Source: Clostridium minihomine (lineage in GTDB: Bacteria; Bacillota; Clostridia; Oscillospirales; Acutalibacteraceae). From it: DNA of 64,000 nucleotides. Shown here in pieces: positions 41,650 to 50,218 of the stretch (position 1 is the first letter of the stretch; each line of letters begins with the position of its first letter). The notes under the pieces were generated by a model. That model searched no databases, was not told the origin of the DNA, and worked only from the letters and a program-made list of their open reading frames with translations. The stretch is from contig NZ_OEQH01000004.1 in NCBI RefSeq assembly GCF_900240385.1, positions 124,001-188,000 on the forward strand, read 5' to 3'. A program made the position numbers and the translations under genes.

Positions 41650-43530
41650 TTATTCTTTTTTGGTGGAAAAGTCGGGCAGGCTGCCTTCTTCATAGCTGGC
41701 ACCTTCAAAATAAATCTGATACCAAAGCAAGAAAATAAAGACGGTCCAGATGCGGCGGCTGTAATCCCGCCGACCTGCATAGTGTTCCTCCAGATAGTGC
41801 AGCAGTTCTTCGGTATGGAAAAACTGCTGAGCCAATTCGGAAGAAAAGGCCTCTTTGACAATGTGATAATAACGCTCATCCCGCAGCCACACACGAGTGG
41901 GAACCGGGAACCCCAATTTTTCTTTTTGAGCGGTGCGGGCAGGCAAATGCCGCAGCGCCGCCTGACGCATCGCATACTTGGTGGTTTTGTCTTTCAGGCG
42001 CAGCCGCTTCGGAATCGTGGCAGCCACCCGGAACACTTCTTTGTCTAAAAAGGGAACCCGAAGTTCCAAAGAGTTGGCCATACTCATCCGGTCCGCTTTG
42101 AGCAAGATATCCCCCACCATCCACAGGTTCACATCCAGATATTGCATGCGGGTGACATCGTCTAAATCACTGACTCTGTCATAATAGGCTTTGGTCAAGG
42201 TTTGGGGGCGGGTCGCAATAGAGGGATCTTTCAGCAAGCGAAGCTTATCCTCATATCCAAACATTTTGGCATTGCCGATAAAGCTTTCATTGGTGGAGAA
42301 CTCCCCCCGGGTGATAAAACCCTGCCCCACAAAATGCCGGGGCACTTTCTGCACTGCTTTACGCAAAAAAGTGCGCAGCCACTGGGGCAGTTTATGATAA
42401 AACCGGAATACATCCGGCTCGTTATACACCGTATAGCCGCCGAACAATTCGTCGGCGCCCTCACCGGACAGAACCACTTTTACGTGTTCACTGGCCAGTT
42501 TGGACACAAAATACAATGCGATGCAGGAGGGATCCGCCAAAGGCTGATCCATATGATACTGTACTTTTTTGATGTTGCCCCAGAATTCTTCTGAGGTAAT
42601 CAGCTTTTTGTAATGATCCACTCCGATTTCTTCAGAAAGTCTGGCTGCCCAATCGGTTTCGTTGTACTTCTCACCAAAATCGAACCCCACGGTAAAGGTC
42701 TTTTGGCCGGGGAAGTAGGTAGCCACATAGCTGGAATCAACACCGCTGGACAAAAAGCAGCCCACTTCCACGTCGCTGATTTTATGCCGGCCGACCGACT
42801 CTTCAAACACTTGTTCAATTCGGTCAACCGCCTCTTGTTCCGACAAAGAGTCGTCTGGCTGAAAGCGGGGTTCCCAATACCGGGTAGTGGTAATTTCGCC
42901 GTCCCGATACCACAAGTAATGCGCCGGCATCAGACAGGATACCCCTTCAAAAAAGGTGCGGGGCGGCACCGCATACTGAAATGAAAGGTAGTTATTTAAA
43001 GTATCGTAATCCAGCTTTTTCTCAAAACCGGGAAATTCCAAAATGCTTTTTATTTCCGATCCATAGACAAAATGATCGTTTACCATGCTGTAATGCAGCG
43101 GCTTAATGCCAAAAAAGTCCCGGGCAATAAAAAGAGATTTGTCCTGCGTGTTCCAGATGGCAAAGGCAAACATTCCTCGCAAACGATCCAGAAGTCCTTC
43201 TTTCCATTCCTCAAAACCGTGAATCAGAACCTCAGAATCCGTTTGGGTAGCAAACCGGTGCCCTTTTTGCAAAAGCTCTTCCCGAAGCTCCCGATAGTTA
43301 TAGATTTCTCCGTTAAAGGTCAGAACCAGCGTTTTGTCCTCGTTAAAAATTGGCTGATCGCCGGTTTCTGAAACATCAATGATGCTCAGGCGACGGAATC
43401 CCATCGAAATCTCTTCCGTTTGATACGCGCCGCTGCTGTCCGGCCCACGATGCGTAATTTTATCCGTCATATTTTTCAGAACCGCTTCCCTGTCAACGAT
43501 TTCTCCTGTAAATCCACATACTCCACACAT
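41650..43530 (-). CDS. asnB: Asparagine synthase (glutamine-hydrolysing)
   Basis: This 626-residue protein has an N-terminal class II glutamine amidotransferase domain with catalytic Cys2 (MCGVCGF), then THRGPDSSG and LTFNGEIYNYRELRE. The synthetase domain has the PP-loop CFLSSGVDSSYVATYF and LSGEGADELFGGY. It converts aspartate to asparagine with glutamine and ATP. It is the most downstream gene of the minus-strand block with mnmA and the CpXC gene, 29 bp after the latter. Confidence 0.96.
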   Translation of the reverse strand: MCGVCGFTGEIVDREAVLKNMTDKITHRGPDSSGAYQTEEISMGFRRLSIIDVSETGDQPIFNEDKTLVLTFNGEIYNYRELREELLQKGHRFATQTDSEVLIHGFEEWKEGLLDRLRGMFAFAIWNTQDKSLFIARDFFGIKPLHYSMVNDHFVYGSEIKSILEFPGFEKKLDYDTLNNYLSFQYAVPPRTFFEGVSCLMPAHYLWYRDGEITTTRYWEPRFQPDDSLSEQEAVDRIEQVFEESVGRHKISDVEVGCFLSSGVDSSYVATYFPGQKTFTVGFDFGEKYNETDWAARLSEEIGVDHYKKLITSEEFWGNIKKVQYHMDQPLADPSCIALYFVSKLASEHVKVVLSGEGADELFGGYTVYNEPDVFRFYHKLPQWLRTFLRKAVQKVPRHFVGQGFITRGEFSTNESFIGNAKMFGYEDKLRLLKDPSIATRPQTLTKAYYDRVSDLDDVTRMQYLDVNLWMVGDILLKADRMSMANSLELRVPFLDKEVFRVAATIPKRLRLKDKTTKYAMRQAALRHLPARTAQKEKLGFPVPTRVWLRDERYYHIVKEAFSSELAQQFFHTEELLHYLEEHYAGRRDYSRRIWTVFIFLLWYQIYFEGASYEEGSLPDFSTKKE

Positions 43531-43559
43531 ATCCGATATTTTCTCCTAGCTCTGTCCGG

Positions 43560-44192
43560 TTATTGCTCCAGAAGGGTTTTGGCCATGGCCAAATCCACCT
43601 GCTGAAATCCCGTTTCTGTAAAATCAACTCGATGGGCCGCTTGCAGTGACTTTTCATACACTTCCAGCCGAACTCCCTGATACACCGGTTTTTCTTCCCC
43701 TTGCAGGAACATGGAAAACCCCAGATAATCCAATTCTTCACTGTCCGTCAGAAAATACATCCGTTCCACCCGCGCCTGCTGTTTGCGCTCGGTCAACTCC
43801 TGCAGCGCCAACTTCACCATTTCCAGCGCCACATCATTGAGTCCGCGCTCGAAAATCATCACTTTTTCTTTTAATTGGGCCGGTGTAAGAACTAACCTCT
43901 TTTTCACGTCTGAAAGCCCGGGATATTGCCGCTCGGCATCTATAACCTGCTGGGTGCGTCCCGAAGGCGACAGATAGACCATCCACTTCCCCTGCTTTTC
44001 ATGATACAGGCAAGGGTATACCATGCGGGCCTGATACCCGCAATCCGGGCACTGCCAGTCAAACAGAGTTTCCTCTAAAATCTGCTCTCGCAGCTGAGGA
44101 TCGGCCGAACGCTCAATTTCAATCCACATCTGGCGTTTGTTTACCGCGGTGCAGCCCGGACAGCTGATTTCTTTGCTGATGCAGGTCGCCAT
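43560..44192 (-). CDS. CpXC domain protein
   Basis: This 210-residue protein from the ATG at 44192 carries two zinc-finger-like Cys pairs, SCPGC (first) and WQCPDCGYQ (second), in the arrangement of the CpXC domain. The segment RMVYPCLYHEKQGKWMVYLSP follows. The C-terminal half is helical (ALEMVKLALQELTERKQQA), ending in a beta-rich segment. A longer frame upstream overlaps mnmA and has no ribosome site. The family is common in Clostridia and has no established function. It sits 19 bp after mnmA. Confidence 0.82.
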   Translation of the reverse strand: MATCISKEISCPGCTAVNKRQMWIEIERSADPQLREQILEETLFDWQCPDCGYQARMVYPCLYHEKQGKWMVYLSPSGRTQQVIDAERQYPGLSDVKKRLVLTPAQLKEKVMIFERGLNDVALEMVKLALQELTERKQQARVERMYFLTDSEELDYLGFSMFLQGEEKPVYQGVRLEVYEKSLQAAHRVDFTETGFQQVDLAMAKTLLEQ

Positions 44193-44211
44193 AAAAACAC
44201 CCCCGTCGCTT

Positions 44212-45282
44212 TTATTCAAAAATGGTGCCGCCGCCCACCACCAGATCATCCTGATAAAAGACCACGGCCTGTCCCGGCGTAATGGCTCGCTGGGGTTCCT
44301 CAAACAGAACCTGAACTCGGCCTTCCGGCAGAGAAATGATTCGGGCAGGCGCAGGCTGTGCCTGATAGCGCACTTTTGCCTGTACCAAAAGTTCCGCAGG
44401 CGGCTCGTCAAATGCAATCCAGTTTAAGTCCCCTGCTATCAAAGAAGAGGAATACTGGCTGCCCTCTTTGCCCAAAACCACCCGGTGATTGGCAGCATCG
44501 ATTCGAACCACATACATGGGCTGCGGAAAACTGATTCCAAGCCCTTTTCTTTGCCCAACCGTATAATGGGTAATGCCCCGGTGCTGCCCCAGCACATTGC
44601 CGTCTAAATCCACAAAATCCCCCGGCTGAGGATCTTGTCCCGTATACCGGCGGATAAAACCCGCGTAATCCTTATTTTCTACAAAACAGATTTCCTGACT
44701 GTCCGGCTTTTTGGCCACAGGAAGCCCAGCCTCTTCGGCCATCTGACGAACCAAAGGTTTTTCCAGGTCACTTAGCGGAAACAGCGTGCGTGCCAGCTGA
44801 TATTGGGTCATGGAATACAAAACATAGCTTTGATCCTTGCCCGTGGGCGAGCGGTACAAAAGCCAGCGGCCTTGTTCATTCTGCCGCACAATTGCATAGT
44901 GCCCGGTTGCCACACCGTCAAACCCCAGCTGCTCTGCCCGGCGCAAAAGCTCGCTGAACTTCAAATACCGATTGCAGTCGATACAGGGATTTGGCGTGCG
45001 TCCCGCCTGATATTCCCGGGCAAAGGGATCAATCACATCCCGGCGAAAGGAATCGGTAAAATTCATCACCAAATGCTCGATGCCCAACCGGTAGCAAACC
45101 CTTCGCGCATCGTCTATGTCGTCCAGGGAACAACAGCCCCCGCTTTGACTGTCACACATGTACTCATCCGGGCGCAGGCGCATGGTCACACCCGTTACCT
45201 GATACCCCTGCTGTAATAACAAAAGAGCAGCGACAGAGCTGTCAACCCCGCCGCTCATTCCCAAGAGTATTTTTTTGCTCAT
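44212..45282 (-). CDS. mnmA: tRNA-specific 2-thiouridylase MnmA
   Basis: This 356-residue protein has the PP-loop ILLGMSGGVDSSVAALLL, the catalytic Cys in NPCIDCNRYLKF and the second Cys in DSQEICFVENKDYAGF, then GQRKGLGIS. It thiolates U34 of tRNA-Lys, -Glu and -Gln. The ATG overlaps the flavodoxin stop by ATGA. Sulfur would come from a desulfurase such as the one at 37106-38311. Confidence 0.96.
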   Translation of the reverse strand: MSKKILLGMSGGVDSSVAALLLLQQGYQVTGVTMRLRPDEYMCDSQSGGCCSLDDIDDARRVCYRLGIEHLVMNFTDSFRRDVIDPFAREYQAGRTPNPCIDCNRYLKFSELLRRAEQLGFDGVATGHYAIVRQNEQGRWLLYRSPTGKDQSYVLYSMTQYQLARTLFPLSDLEKPLVRQMAEEAGLPVAKKPDSQEICFVENKDYAGFIRRYTGQDPQPGDFVDLDGNVLGQHRGITHYTVGQRKGLGISFPQPMYVVRIDAANHRVVLGKEGSQYSSSLIAGDLNWIAFDEPPAELLVQAKVRYQAQPAPARIISLPEGRVQVLFEEPQRAITPGQAVVFYQDDLVVGGGTIFE

Positions 45283-45794
45283 TCTTTCTTTTCTCCATCC
45301 TGGTTCCGCAGCGCCAGCTTGCCGTCTGCGGTAAGGTAAAACGCCTTGCGCTCTGCCTTAATATCATAAATCAGCTCCCGCTTTGACTGTACATCCAGCA
45401 CATTGGGGCAAACCGCACCGGCCTGCTCCAGCTCGTGCCGAAGCAGCTGAGCCGCCTCACCCGCACCGCCGGCATGGGTAATAAACCCATAAACAGTCTT
45501 TCCCGAAAGGTCATATTCCCGAATAAAATCGTTAATTGCAGGAGTTATGTTTCCGGCCCATACCGGTGTTGCCACAATCAGGCAATCATAGGCCGAAATG
45601 TCCGTATCCACGGGCAACACATCCCCGCTTTTTCGGCGGATCGCGTCGTACACGCCTAACGTGTACGCGCCGATCAGCCCCCTGCGGGAAATCTCTTTTA
45701 ATTCCACAAAATCGGCGTCCAACGATTTTGCCATACATCCACACATTTTTTTCGTCTTTCCCGTTTGAGAAAAACACACGATCAAAGGTTTCAT
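45279..45794 (-). CDS. Flavodoxin family protein
   Basis: This 171-residue protein has the flavodoxin phosphate-binding loop near the N-terminus (IVCFSQTGKTKKMC, matching S/T-x-T-G-x-T), then DCLIVATPVWAGNITPAINDF and FITHAGGAG. It is an FMN-binding electron carrier or NAD(P)H-dependent oxidoreductase of the cytosol. It is translationally coupled to mnmA. Partner enzymes are unknown. Confidence 0.85.
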   Translation of the reverse strand: MKPLIVCFSQTGKTKKMCGCMAKSLDADFVELKEISRRGLIGAYTLGVYDAIRRKSGDVLPVDTDISAYDCLIVATPVWAGNITPAINDFIREYDLSGKTVYGFITHAGGAGEAAQLLRHELEQAGAVCPNVLDVQSKRELIYDIKAERKAFYLTADGKLALRNQDGEKKE

Positions 45795-45809
45795 GCCGCC
45801 CTGCCCTTC

Positions 45810-46340
45810 TTATTCCTGGCTGGGAGGAATTATCTTGCCGTCTTCATCCTCTGCCGCTTCCCCATATTTGTAGGAATCAGACTCTGCAAACTCATCGTAC
45901 TCCGGTGCTCCGTGAGACGCATGCCCCTCTGATGGATCCATCGACTGCAAATCGGGTGCGTCCTGATAGTGATCGTCATAGTCCTCACTGTCAAAATCCA
46001 CGTCCGAAATATGACAGGCATAGCAGTCCTCATAATCGTCATACTCGTCGTATTCGTCCTCATCCTCGTCGGTCAGTTCCTCCAACCGTGTCAAAGCCCG
46101 ATCCAGACGACGCTTGGAATTTTCAAGAGCCAAACAGTGGCGCTCGGTTTCTTCCAAATCTTTGTCACGCAGATTGTTGTAATAATATTTTCCCAAAGCA
46201 ATGTAAGCCCGGTCAATGTTCTTCTCTTCGCACCGCACCACAGCCTTAATCCGGTTGATCAGCGCGTTCTTTCGGTTGGCTTCCACTACAAAATCAATCG
46301 CTTTTGTCACATTGGCTGCGACGGAAGATAAAATTTTCAT
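45810..46340 (-). CDS. Hypothetical acidic protein with helical N-terminal half
   Basis: This 176-residue protein has a basic helical N-terminal half (residues 1-90: NRKNALINRIKAVVRCEEKN, LGKYYYNNLRDKDLEETERH), with coiled-coil potential at RHCLALENSKRRLDRALTRL. From about 90 it becomes extremely acidic and Tyr-rich (DEDEDEYDEYDDYEDCYACH), with a CxxC pair, and is probably disordered. I do not recognise the family. It is the first gene of the block leading to the flavodoxin and mnmA, with a minus-strand -10-like TATAAT about 90 bp upstream. Confidence 0.7.
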   Translation of the reverse strand: MKILSSVAANVTKAIDFVVEANRKNALINRIKAVVRCEEKNIDRAYIALGKYYYNNLRDKDLEETERHCLALENSKRRLDRALTRLEELTDEDEDEYDEYDDYEDCYACHISDVDFDSEDYDDHYQDAPDLQSMDPSEGHASHGAPEYDEFAESDSYKYGEAAEDEDGKIIPPSQE

Positions 46341-46623
46341 AGCTTCTCCTTTATCCTGCTGTACCGCCTGTTTAAATTTTGCCGGTCACCCGGCCAAGGC
46401 GGCAGATTTTTTTAAGCTTTTACCTTATTATATCGCAAAAGACCCCGGAATAACAGAAATATTTTGTGAATTTATTTTTATGAAATCGGGACGCTTCGTA
46501 TTCCATAAACTTCGCTTTTTCTTTATTAATTACAGCAAAGAAATCACATTCACAATTTTCTGTTTCAGTTGCAAGCATTATATCATAAACCGGGTTTCTT
46601 GAAAAGCACTGGACAAGGCGATT

Positions 46624-47091
46624 TTAAGAAACCGCGGTATGGTGTCTGTCCTCCATGCAAAGGCTCACCACCCGCACGGGAAGCCCCGACAATTGGGCAA
46701 CTTGACTTACGGTCAGTGTGCTGTACCATTCCCGCCAGTCGTCAAGGCAATCCTGCAGCAGCAGGCAGGCGGCGAAATAGTCCGCCTGGTTTTCCAGCCG
46801 CGGCAGACAAAGATTGGTCAGCTCGGTCAGCTCCAGCGCATTGGTCTTTTCATGCAGAAGAATATGGCCCAGCTCGTGGGCACACACATAATGCCGCAGC
46901 TCCTGCGGCGTTGTAAGATTTAAAATAATGGTATATTTTTGCCCAAGACAAAGGCAAAATCCGTTTACCTGTTCCGGCAGATCCTGCCACAACACGCCCA
47001 CACCCAGATGATCGCACAGCTCAAAAGCATTGCTGCTGCCGAAACGCAGCCGCAAAGAAAGCGCCAGCTTCTCAATCCTTCGGTTCATCAT
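46624..47091 (-). CDS. ImmA/IrrE family metallopeptidase
   Basis: This 155-residue protein from the ATG at 47091 (or 47088) has GGGGGAGG upstream. The zinc-peptidase motif is YVCAHELGHILLHE, with a downstream Glu in ENQADYFAACLLL, as in ImmA and IrrE. These proteins cleave partner XRE repressors, for example in conjugative-element or prophage induction. The start lies inside the end of the XRE gene (20-bp overlap), so the pair is co-expressed. The substrate is presumably that XRE protein. Confidence 0.9.
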   Translation of the reverse strand: MMNRRIEKLALSLRLRFGSSNAFELCDHLGVGVLWQDLPEQVNGFCLCLGQKYTIILNLTTPQELRHYVCAHELGHILLHEKTNALELTELTNLCLPRLENQADYFAACLLLQDCLDDWREWYSTLTVSQVAQLSGLPVRVVSLCMEDRHHTAVS

Positions 47092-47458
47092 TTTTTTCCT
47101 CCCCCGGTATGGCAATTGCCGTCGCCACCCGAATTGCATTCACAATTTTTTCCCTGTCCGATTCCGACAGGGGCATTCCGTTAAACATCAGACCCTGCTG
47201 TTTTTTTAAAATATTGGTAAAACGGTCAATGACCGTGTTCACCTCTTGATCCGCTTCCGATTCCTGCTGAACCCCAAGAAGATAATCGGTGCTGACATGA
47301 AACAGCCGGGCCAGGCGGGCTAACAATTCGCTGTCCGGTTCACGGCGGCCTTGCTCATACATTCCCACCGCCGAAGCAGAAATCCCCAGCTTTTGCGCCA
47401 GCTGCGCCTGCGTCATTCCATATTCTGCTCTTAGTTTTTTCAATTGTACCGAAAACAT
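47072..47458 (-). CDS. XRE-family repressor (ImmR-like) paired with ImmA peptidase
   Basis: This 128-residue protein has an N-terminal helix-turn-helix (LKKLRAEYGMTQAQLAQKLG, then ISASAVGMYEQGRREPDSEL) and a C-terminal helical part (NTVIDRFTNILKKQQGLMFN) that could dimerise and carry the ImmA cleavage site. I prefer the ATG at 47458; a GTG at 47467 sits too close to its GGAG. Palindromes in the upstream region are candidate operators. A typical phage or ICE-type immunity repressor. Confidence 0.9.
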   Translation of the reverse strand: MFSVQLKKLRAEYGMTQAQLAQKLGISASAVGMYEQGRREPDSELLARLARLFHVSTDYLLGVQQESEADQEVNTVIDRFTNILKKQQGLMFNGMPLSESDREKIVNAIRVATAIAIPGEEKNDEPKD

Positions 47459-47891
47459 AACACCCACCGCTCCAATTTAAAAAATATTTGCTCTTGTTTG
47501 TTTTTATGTACATAGATGGATTAGAACAATCCCCAAAATTTTGCCGCCTGGTTCTTTCCTGACGAAAACCGAACCTGCTTTTAGGATAGCCCTTTGCTTT
47601 TTTATAAGAGCTATAAAAAGCAGTTTTGTGTTTCCGGTTCTGTCTTTGGGGTCATTATATCACACACAATGTGTGTTTACAAGAAAAGCAAAGATGTTAT
47701 TTTGTGAACACAGTTCACAGTCCCAATTTTGTCCCTCCGTCTATCATTCGGAACGTTTGTTTCTTTTTGGTTATTGATTCGGCATATTTACGGTGTTATG
47801 ATACTTTCTGACAAGCCATGGTAACCAAATTCCACTCTACCACGCTTTGTCATTCATTCTACACGTTTTGTGTATAAAAAGGAGAAATGAC
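47459..47891. promoter_or_regulatory. Divergent control region of the XRE/ImmA module
   Basis: On the minus strand TTGTAA (47677-47682), a 17-bp spacer and TATAAT (47654-47659) should drive the repressor. The spacer is filled by the perfect 15-bp palindrome ACACACA-A-TGTGTGT (47662-47676). A second palindrome, TGTGAAC-ACA-GTTCACA, lies at 47703-47719. On the plus strand TTGATT (47774-47779), 17 bp and TATGAT (47797-47802) should drive the two small genes at 47892-48411. This is the layout of a lysogeny-type switch. Confidence 0.7.
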
Positions 47892-48113
47892 ATGGATTTT
47901 ATTCGTTGGGGAGAAGAGTATCTGGAAGAAGCCCGTGTGCTGAAAGCTAGGGTTGATGTTCTGCGGCATCAGTTAAAATCGGCGGAACCTTCGCAGGCAA
48001 GGGATCTGAATGAAAGGATTTGCATTCTCTACTCCATGTATCTGGATTGCCGGGAAACAGGACGGCTACTGAAAAGCTTTGGAAAAACACGGAGGGATTG
48101 CCATGAGAAATAA
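47892..48113 (+). CDS. Small helical protein of a phage-like module
   Basis: This 73-residue protein from the ATG at 47892 has AAGGAG seven bases upstream. It is highly charged and helical (WGEEYLEEARVLKARVDVLR), with coiled-coil potential and no known motif. It overlaps the next gene by 11 bp. Similar small proteins precede sigma-like regulators in Firmicutes prophages. Function unknown. Confidence 0.65.
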   Translation: MDFIRWGEEYLEEARVLKARVDVLRHQLKSAEPSQARDLNERICILYSMYLDCRETGRLLKSFGKTRRDCHEK

Positions 48114-48411
48114 ACAGCTTTATCTGGATGTGTTTACAGAAAGCTTGGCCGGTTTACAGGCCTATCGGCGGCAGGGCGAAGAGGCGGACACAGAATACCG
48201 CCGCATCTTGTCTGCTTTGCAAAAAGCGGTGGAGGGGGAATTGACCGATCGCCAGCGGGAATGTGTGTATTTGTGCTTCTATCAGGGGCTCACTGCGCGT
48301 CAGGCAGCGCAGGAATTGCACATCCACGAATCCACCGTCAGCCGTCACTTAAAGAAGGCTAAATTGCGGCTGGAAAAAGTGCTTCGCTACTCTTTTGGGC
48401 GCCTTGAATAA
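48103..48411 (+). CDS. Sigma-70 region 4-like / ArpU-type DNA-binding protein
   Basis: This 102-residue protein from the ATG at 48103 has GGAGGG six bases upstream. The C-terminal half is a sigma-region-4 helix-turn-helix: LTDRQRECVYLCFYQGLTAR, then AAQELHIHESTVSRHLKKAK. There is no region 2, so it is not a full sigma factor. Such proteins act as late-gene or element regulators in prophages. It lies opposite the XRE/ImmA pair and 44 bp before tRNA-Arg. Confidence 0.82.
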   Translation: MRNKQLYLDVFTESLAGLQAYRRQGEEADTEYRRILSALQKAVEGELTDRQRECVYLCFYQGLTARQAAQELHIHESTVSRHLKKAKLRLEKVLRYSFGRLE

Positions 48412-48455
48412 GGTTGACAAAAACCGTGTCCTGCTGTAAAATGGAACAGTTAATT

Positions 48456-48532
48456 GCACTCGTAGCTCAGCAGGATAGAGCGGCCGCCTCCTAAGCGGCA
48501 GGCCGGAGGTTCGAATCCTCTCGAGCGCACCA
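48456..48532 (+). tRNA. tRNA-Arg (anticodon CCT)
   Basis: This 77-nt cloverleaf has D-arm AGCTCAGCAGGATAGAGC, anticodon stem GCCGC/GCGGC with loop CTCCTAA (anticodon CCT, reading AGG), T-loop GTTCGAAT and an encoded ACCA end. The acceptor stem GCACTCG against CGAGCGC has an A-C mismatch at the third pair, where G-C is expected. A terminator follows. Confidence 0.94.
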
Positions 48533-48537
48533 TTCAC

Positions 48538-48561
48538 ACCCCGCTGTCTGCGGGGTTTTTG
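48538..48561 (+). terminator. Terminator after tRNA-Arg
   Basis: ACCCCGC pairs with GCGGGGT around TGTCT and is followed by TTTTTG, six bases after the tRNA CCA end. Confidence 0.88.
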
Positions 48562-48582
48562 CTTATTAAAAGGAGAGTTGGC

Positions 48583-49593
48583 ATGAAGCAGCAACCGCCC
48601 GGTTACCCACCCGATCTCAGCCGGCACTCTGCCGTTTTTTATGAAAAGAAAATACTGCGTTGGGAATCCAACTATCTTTGCCTTTTGCTGATCAGTATTC
48701 AGATTCTGGTGACCACCCTTTCTCTGTTCGCCAAGCTGTATGTGCAAAAGTTGGGGCTTATGGGATATCCGCTGGACGCATTTCAAGGGTACCCGCCCAT
48801 TCTGTACTTTTTGGCACACGGTTCCCTCTATCTGGTGGGAATGACTATCCCCGTTTTCTTATATTGGGGCATTCGGCGCCAGTCGCCTTCCCAGCAGCTT
48901 TTGTTTGAGCGGGTAAAACTTTCTACCTTTTTGCTAATGACGATTTTCGGCGTAGGCATTTGCACAACCGCCAATATCCCCTCCAGTATGGTTGCTGCAC
49001 TGCAAAAAGCGTTGGGGTATAGCGGCCGTATTCCCGATTTGCCTTTAAACGAAAACCCTTGGGTTCAGGTTTTGTTTTTCGTGTCTTTGGCCATTATTCC
49101 GCCGTTGACGGAAGAACTGCTCTTTCGCGGGGCCATCCTCAGCGGACTTCGGCGCTTTGGGGATCACTTTGCCATTGTGGGCTCTGCCTTTTTATTCGCG
49201 GTCTATCACGGAAACTTTACTCAGATGGTGTTCGCCTTTCTTTGTGGGCTGGTTTTGGCCTTTGCCGTCATCAAAACCGGGAATTTATGGATTGCCATCC
49301 TGATTCACGCCATTAACAACGGGACTTCCGTGTTATTTCAGCTGATGCAGTTTTATACCAGTGAAGCCACTGCCAACACGTTTTACCTCTTCTATTTTAT
49401 CGGCACTGCGTTGGCCGGTGTGTTGGCTTTGATTATTCTATCGATACGGGACAAACAGTTATTCCGGCTAAAACCTTCTGAATCGGTATTGACACTGGGG
49501 CAGAAGTTCCGAACGATGCTTTGGAATCCCGCCGGTGTGGCACTGCTCTCCATCGGCTTTATCAGTGCATTTTATGTTTTGGAGAATTTTTAA
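48583..49593 (+). CDS. CPBP family intramembrane glutamic protease
   Basis: This 336-residue protein from the ATG at 48583 (AAGGAG seven bases upstream) has about eight membrane helices. The CPBP (Abi) motifs are present: TEELLFRGAILSGLRR (EExxxR), FAVYHGNFTQMVFAFLCG (HxxxF) and ILIHAINNG. Members process prenylated or other membrane substrates, and some protect against bacteriocins. The substrate is unknown here. It is followed by tadA after only 2 bp. Confidence 0.9.
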   Translation: MKQQPPGYPPDLSRHSAVFYEKKILRWESNYLCLLLISIQILVTTLSLFAKLYVQKLGLMGYPLDAFQGYPPILYFLAHGSLYLVGMTIPVFLYWGIRRQSPSQQLLFERVKLSTFLLMTIFGVGICTTANIPSSMVAALQKALGYSGRIPDLPLNENPWVQVLFFVSLAIIPPLTEELLFRGAILSGLRRFGDHFAIVGSAFLFAVYHGNFTQMVFAFLCGLVLAFAVIKTGNLWIAILIHAINNGTSVLFQLMQFYTSEATANTFYLFYFIGTALAGVLALIILSIRDKQLFRLKPSESVLTLGQKFRTMLWNPAGVALLSIGFISAFYVLENF

Positions 49594-49595
49594 CC

Positions 49596-50096
49596 ATGAC
49601 CAGAGAAGAACACTTTATGCGGCAGGCTTTGGAACTGGCCAAAGAAGCCGCTCTGGAGGGTGAAGTTCCCGTAGGCGCTTTGGTGGTTCGGGGCGATCAG
49701 GTGATTTCCGTTGGCCGAAACCGACGAGAAGCTGAGAAAAACGCCCTTTGCCATGCGGAAATTGAAGCCATCGACAATGCCTGTCAAGCGCTTGGCGGAT
49801 GGAGGCTGTGGGAGTGTGAACTGTATGTTACACTGGAACCCTGCCCCATGTGTACGGGGGCCATCATTAACTCACGAATCACCCGGGTCATATACGGCGC
49901 GCGGGATCCCAAGGCTGGTTCTTGCGGCTCGGTAGTAAACCTGTTCGAGCTTCCCTATAACCACCGGCCTGCGGTAACCCCCGGTGTTCTGGAAGAAGAA
50001 TGCGGCGCTGTGCTCACGCAATTTTTTCAGGAACTGCGAAAAAAGCGGTTCGGGAAATCCAAACCGGAAGAGAACCCGGAACAGAACCGGGAGTGA
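49596..50096 (+). CDS. tadA: tRNA adenosine(34) deaminase
   Basis: This 166-residue protein has the zinc-deaminase motifs CHAEIEAID and TLEPCPMCTGAI, and NSRITRVIYGARDPKAGSCG. It converts A34 to inosine in tRNA-Arg(ACG). I chose the ATG at 49596, right after the CPBP stop, with GGAG upstream; a longer frame overlaps the previous gene. The C-terminus is a short charged tail (KPEENPEQNRE). Confidence 0.95.
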   Translation: MTREEHFMRQALELAKEAALEGEVPVGALVVRGDQVISVGRNRREAEKNALCHAEIEAIDNACQALGGWRLWECELYVTLEPCPMCTGAIINSRITRVIYGARDPKAGSCGSVVNLFELPYNHRPAVTPGVLEEECGAVLTQFFQELRKKRFGKSKPEENPEQNRE

Positions 50097-50157
50097 TTGC
50101 CATAATAAACCCGAAACAGAAAAAGCAACTGCAAACGATACGGATGGTTATTTTATA

Positions 50158-50195
50158 AAAAAGCTGGTTTTCCATTTTTGGAAAACCAGCTTTTT
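50158..50195. terminator. Bidirectional terminator between tadA and the trmO-like gene
   Basis: A 16-bp perfect stem, AAAAAGCTGGTTTTCC and its complement, closes a 6-base loop and is T-rich on both strands. It separates two convergent genes. Confidence 0.9.
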
Positions 50196-50218
50196 GCATT
50201 TAAACGAAAATAAAAGAA

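Noticed and set aside
44193..44417. Extra 75 residues at the start of the CpXC protein
   Set aside because: The segment overlaps mnmA in another frame; the conserved part starts at the ATG at 44192.
48456..48532. tRNA-Arg as a proven attachment site
   Set aside because: No integrase and no second copy of the tRNA 3' end was seen nearby, so only the phage-like module is reported.
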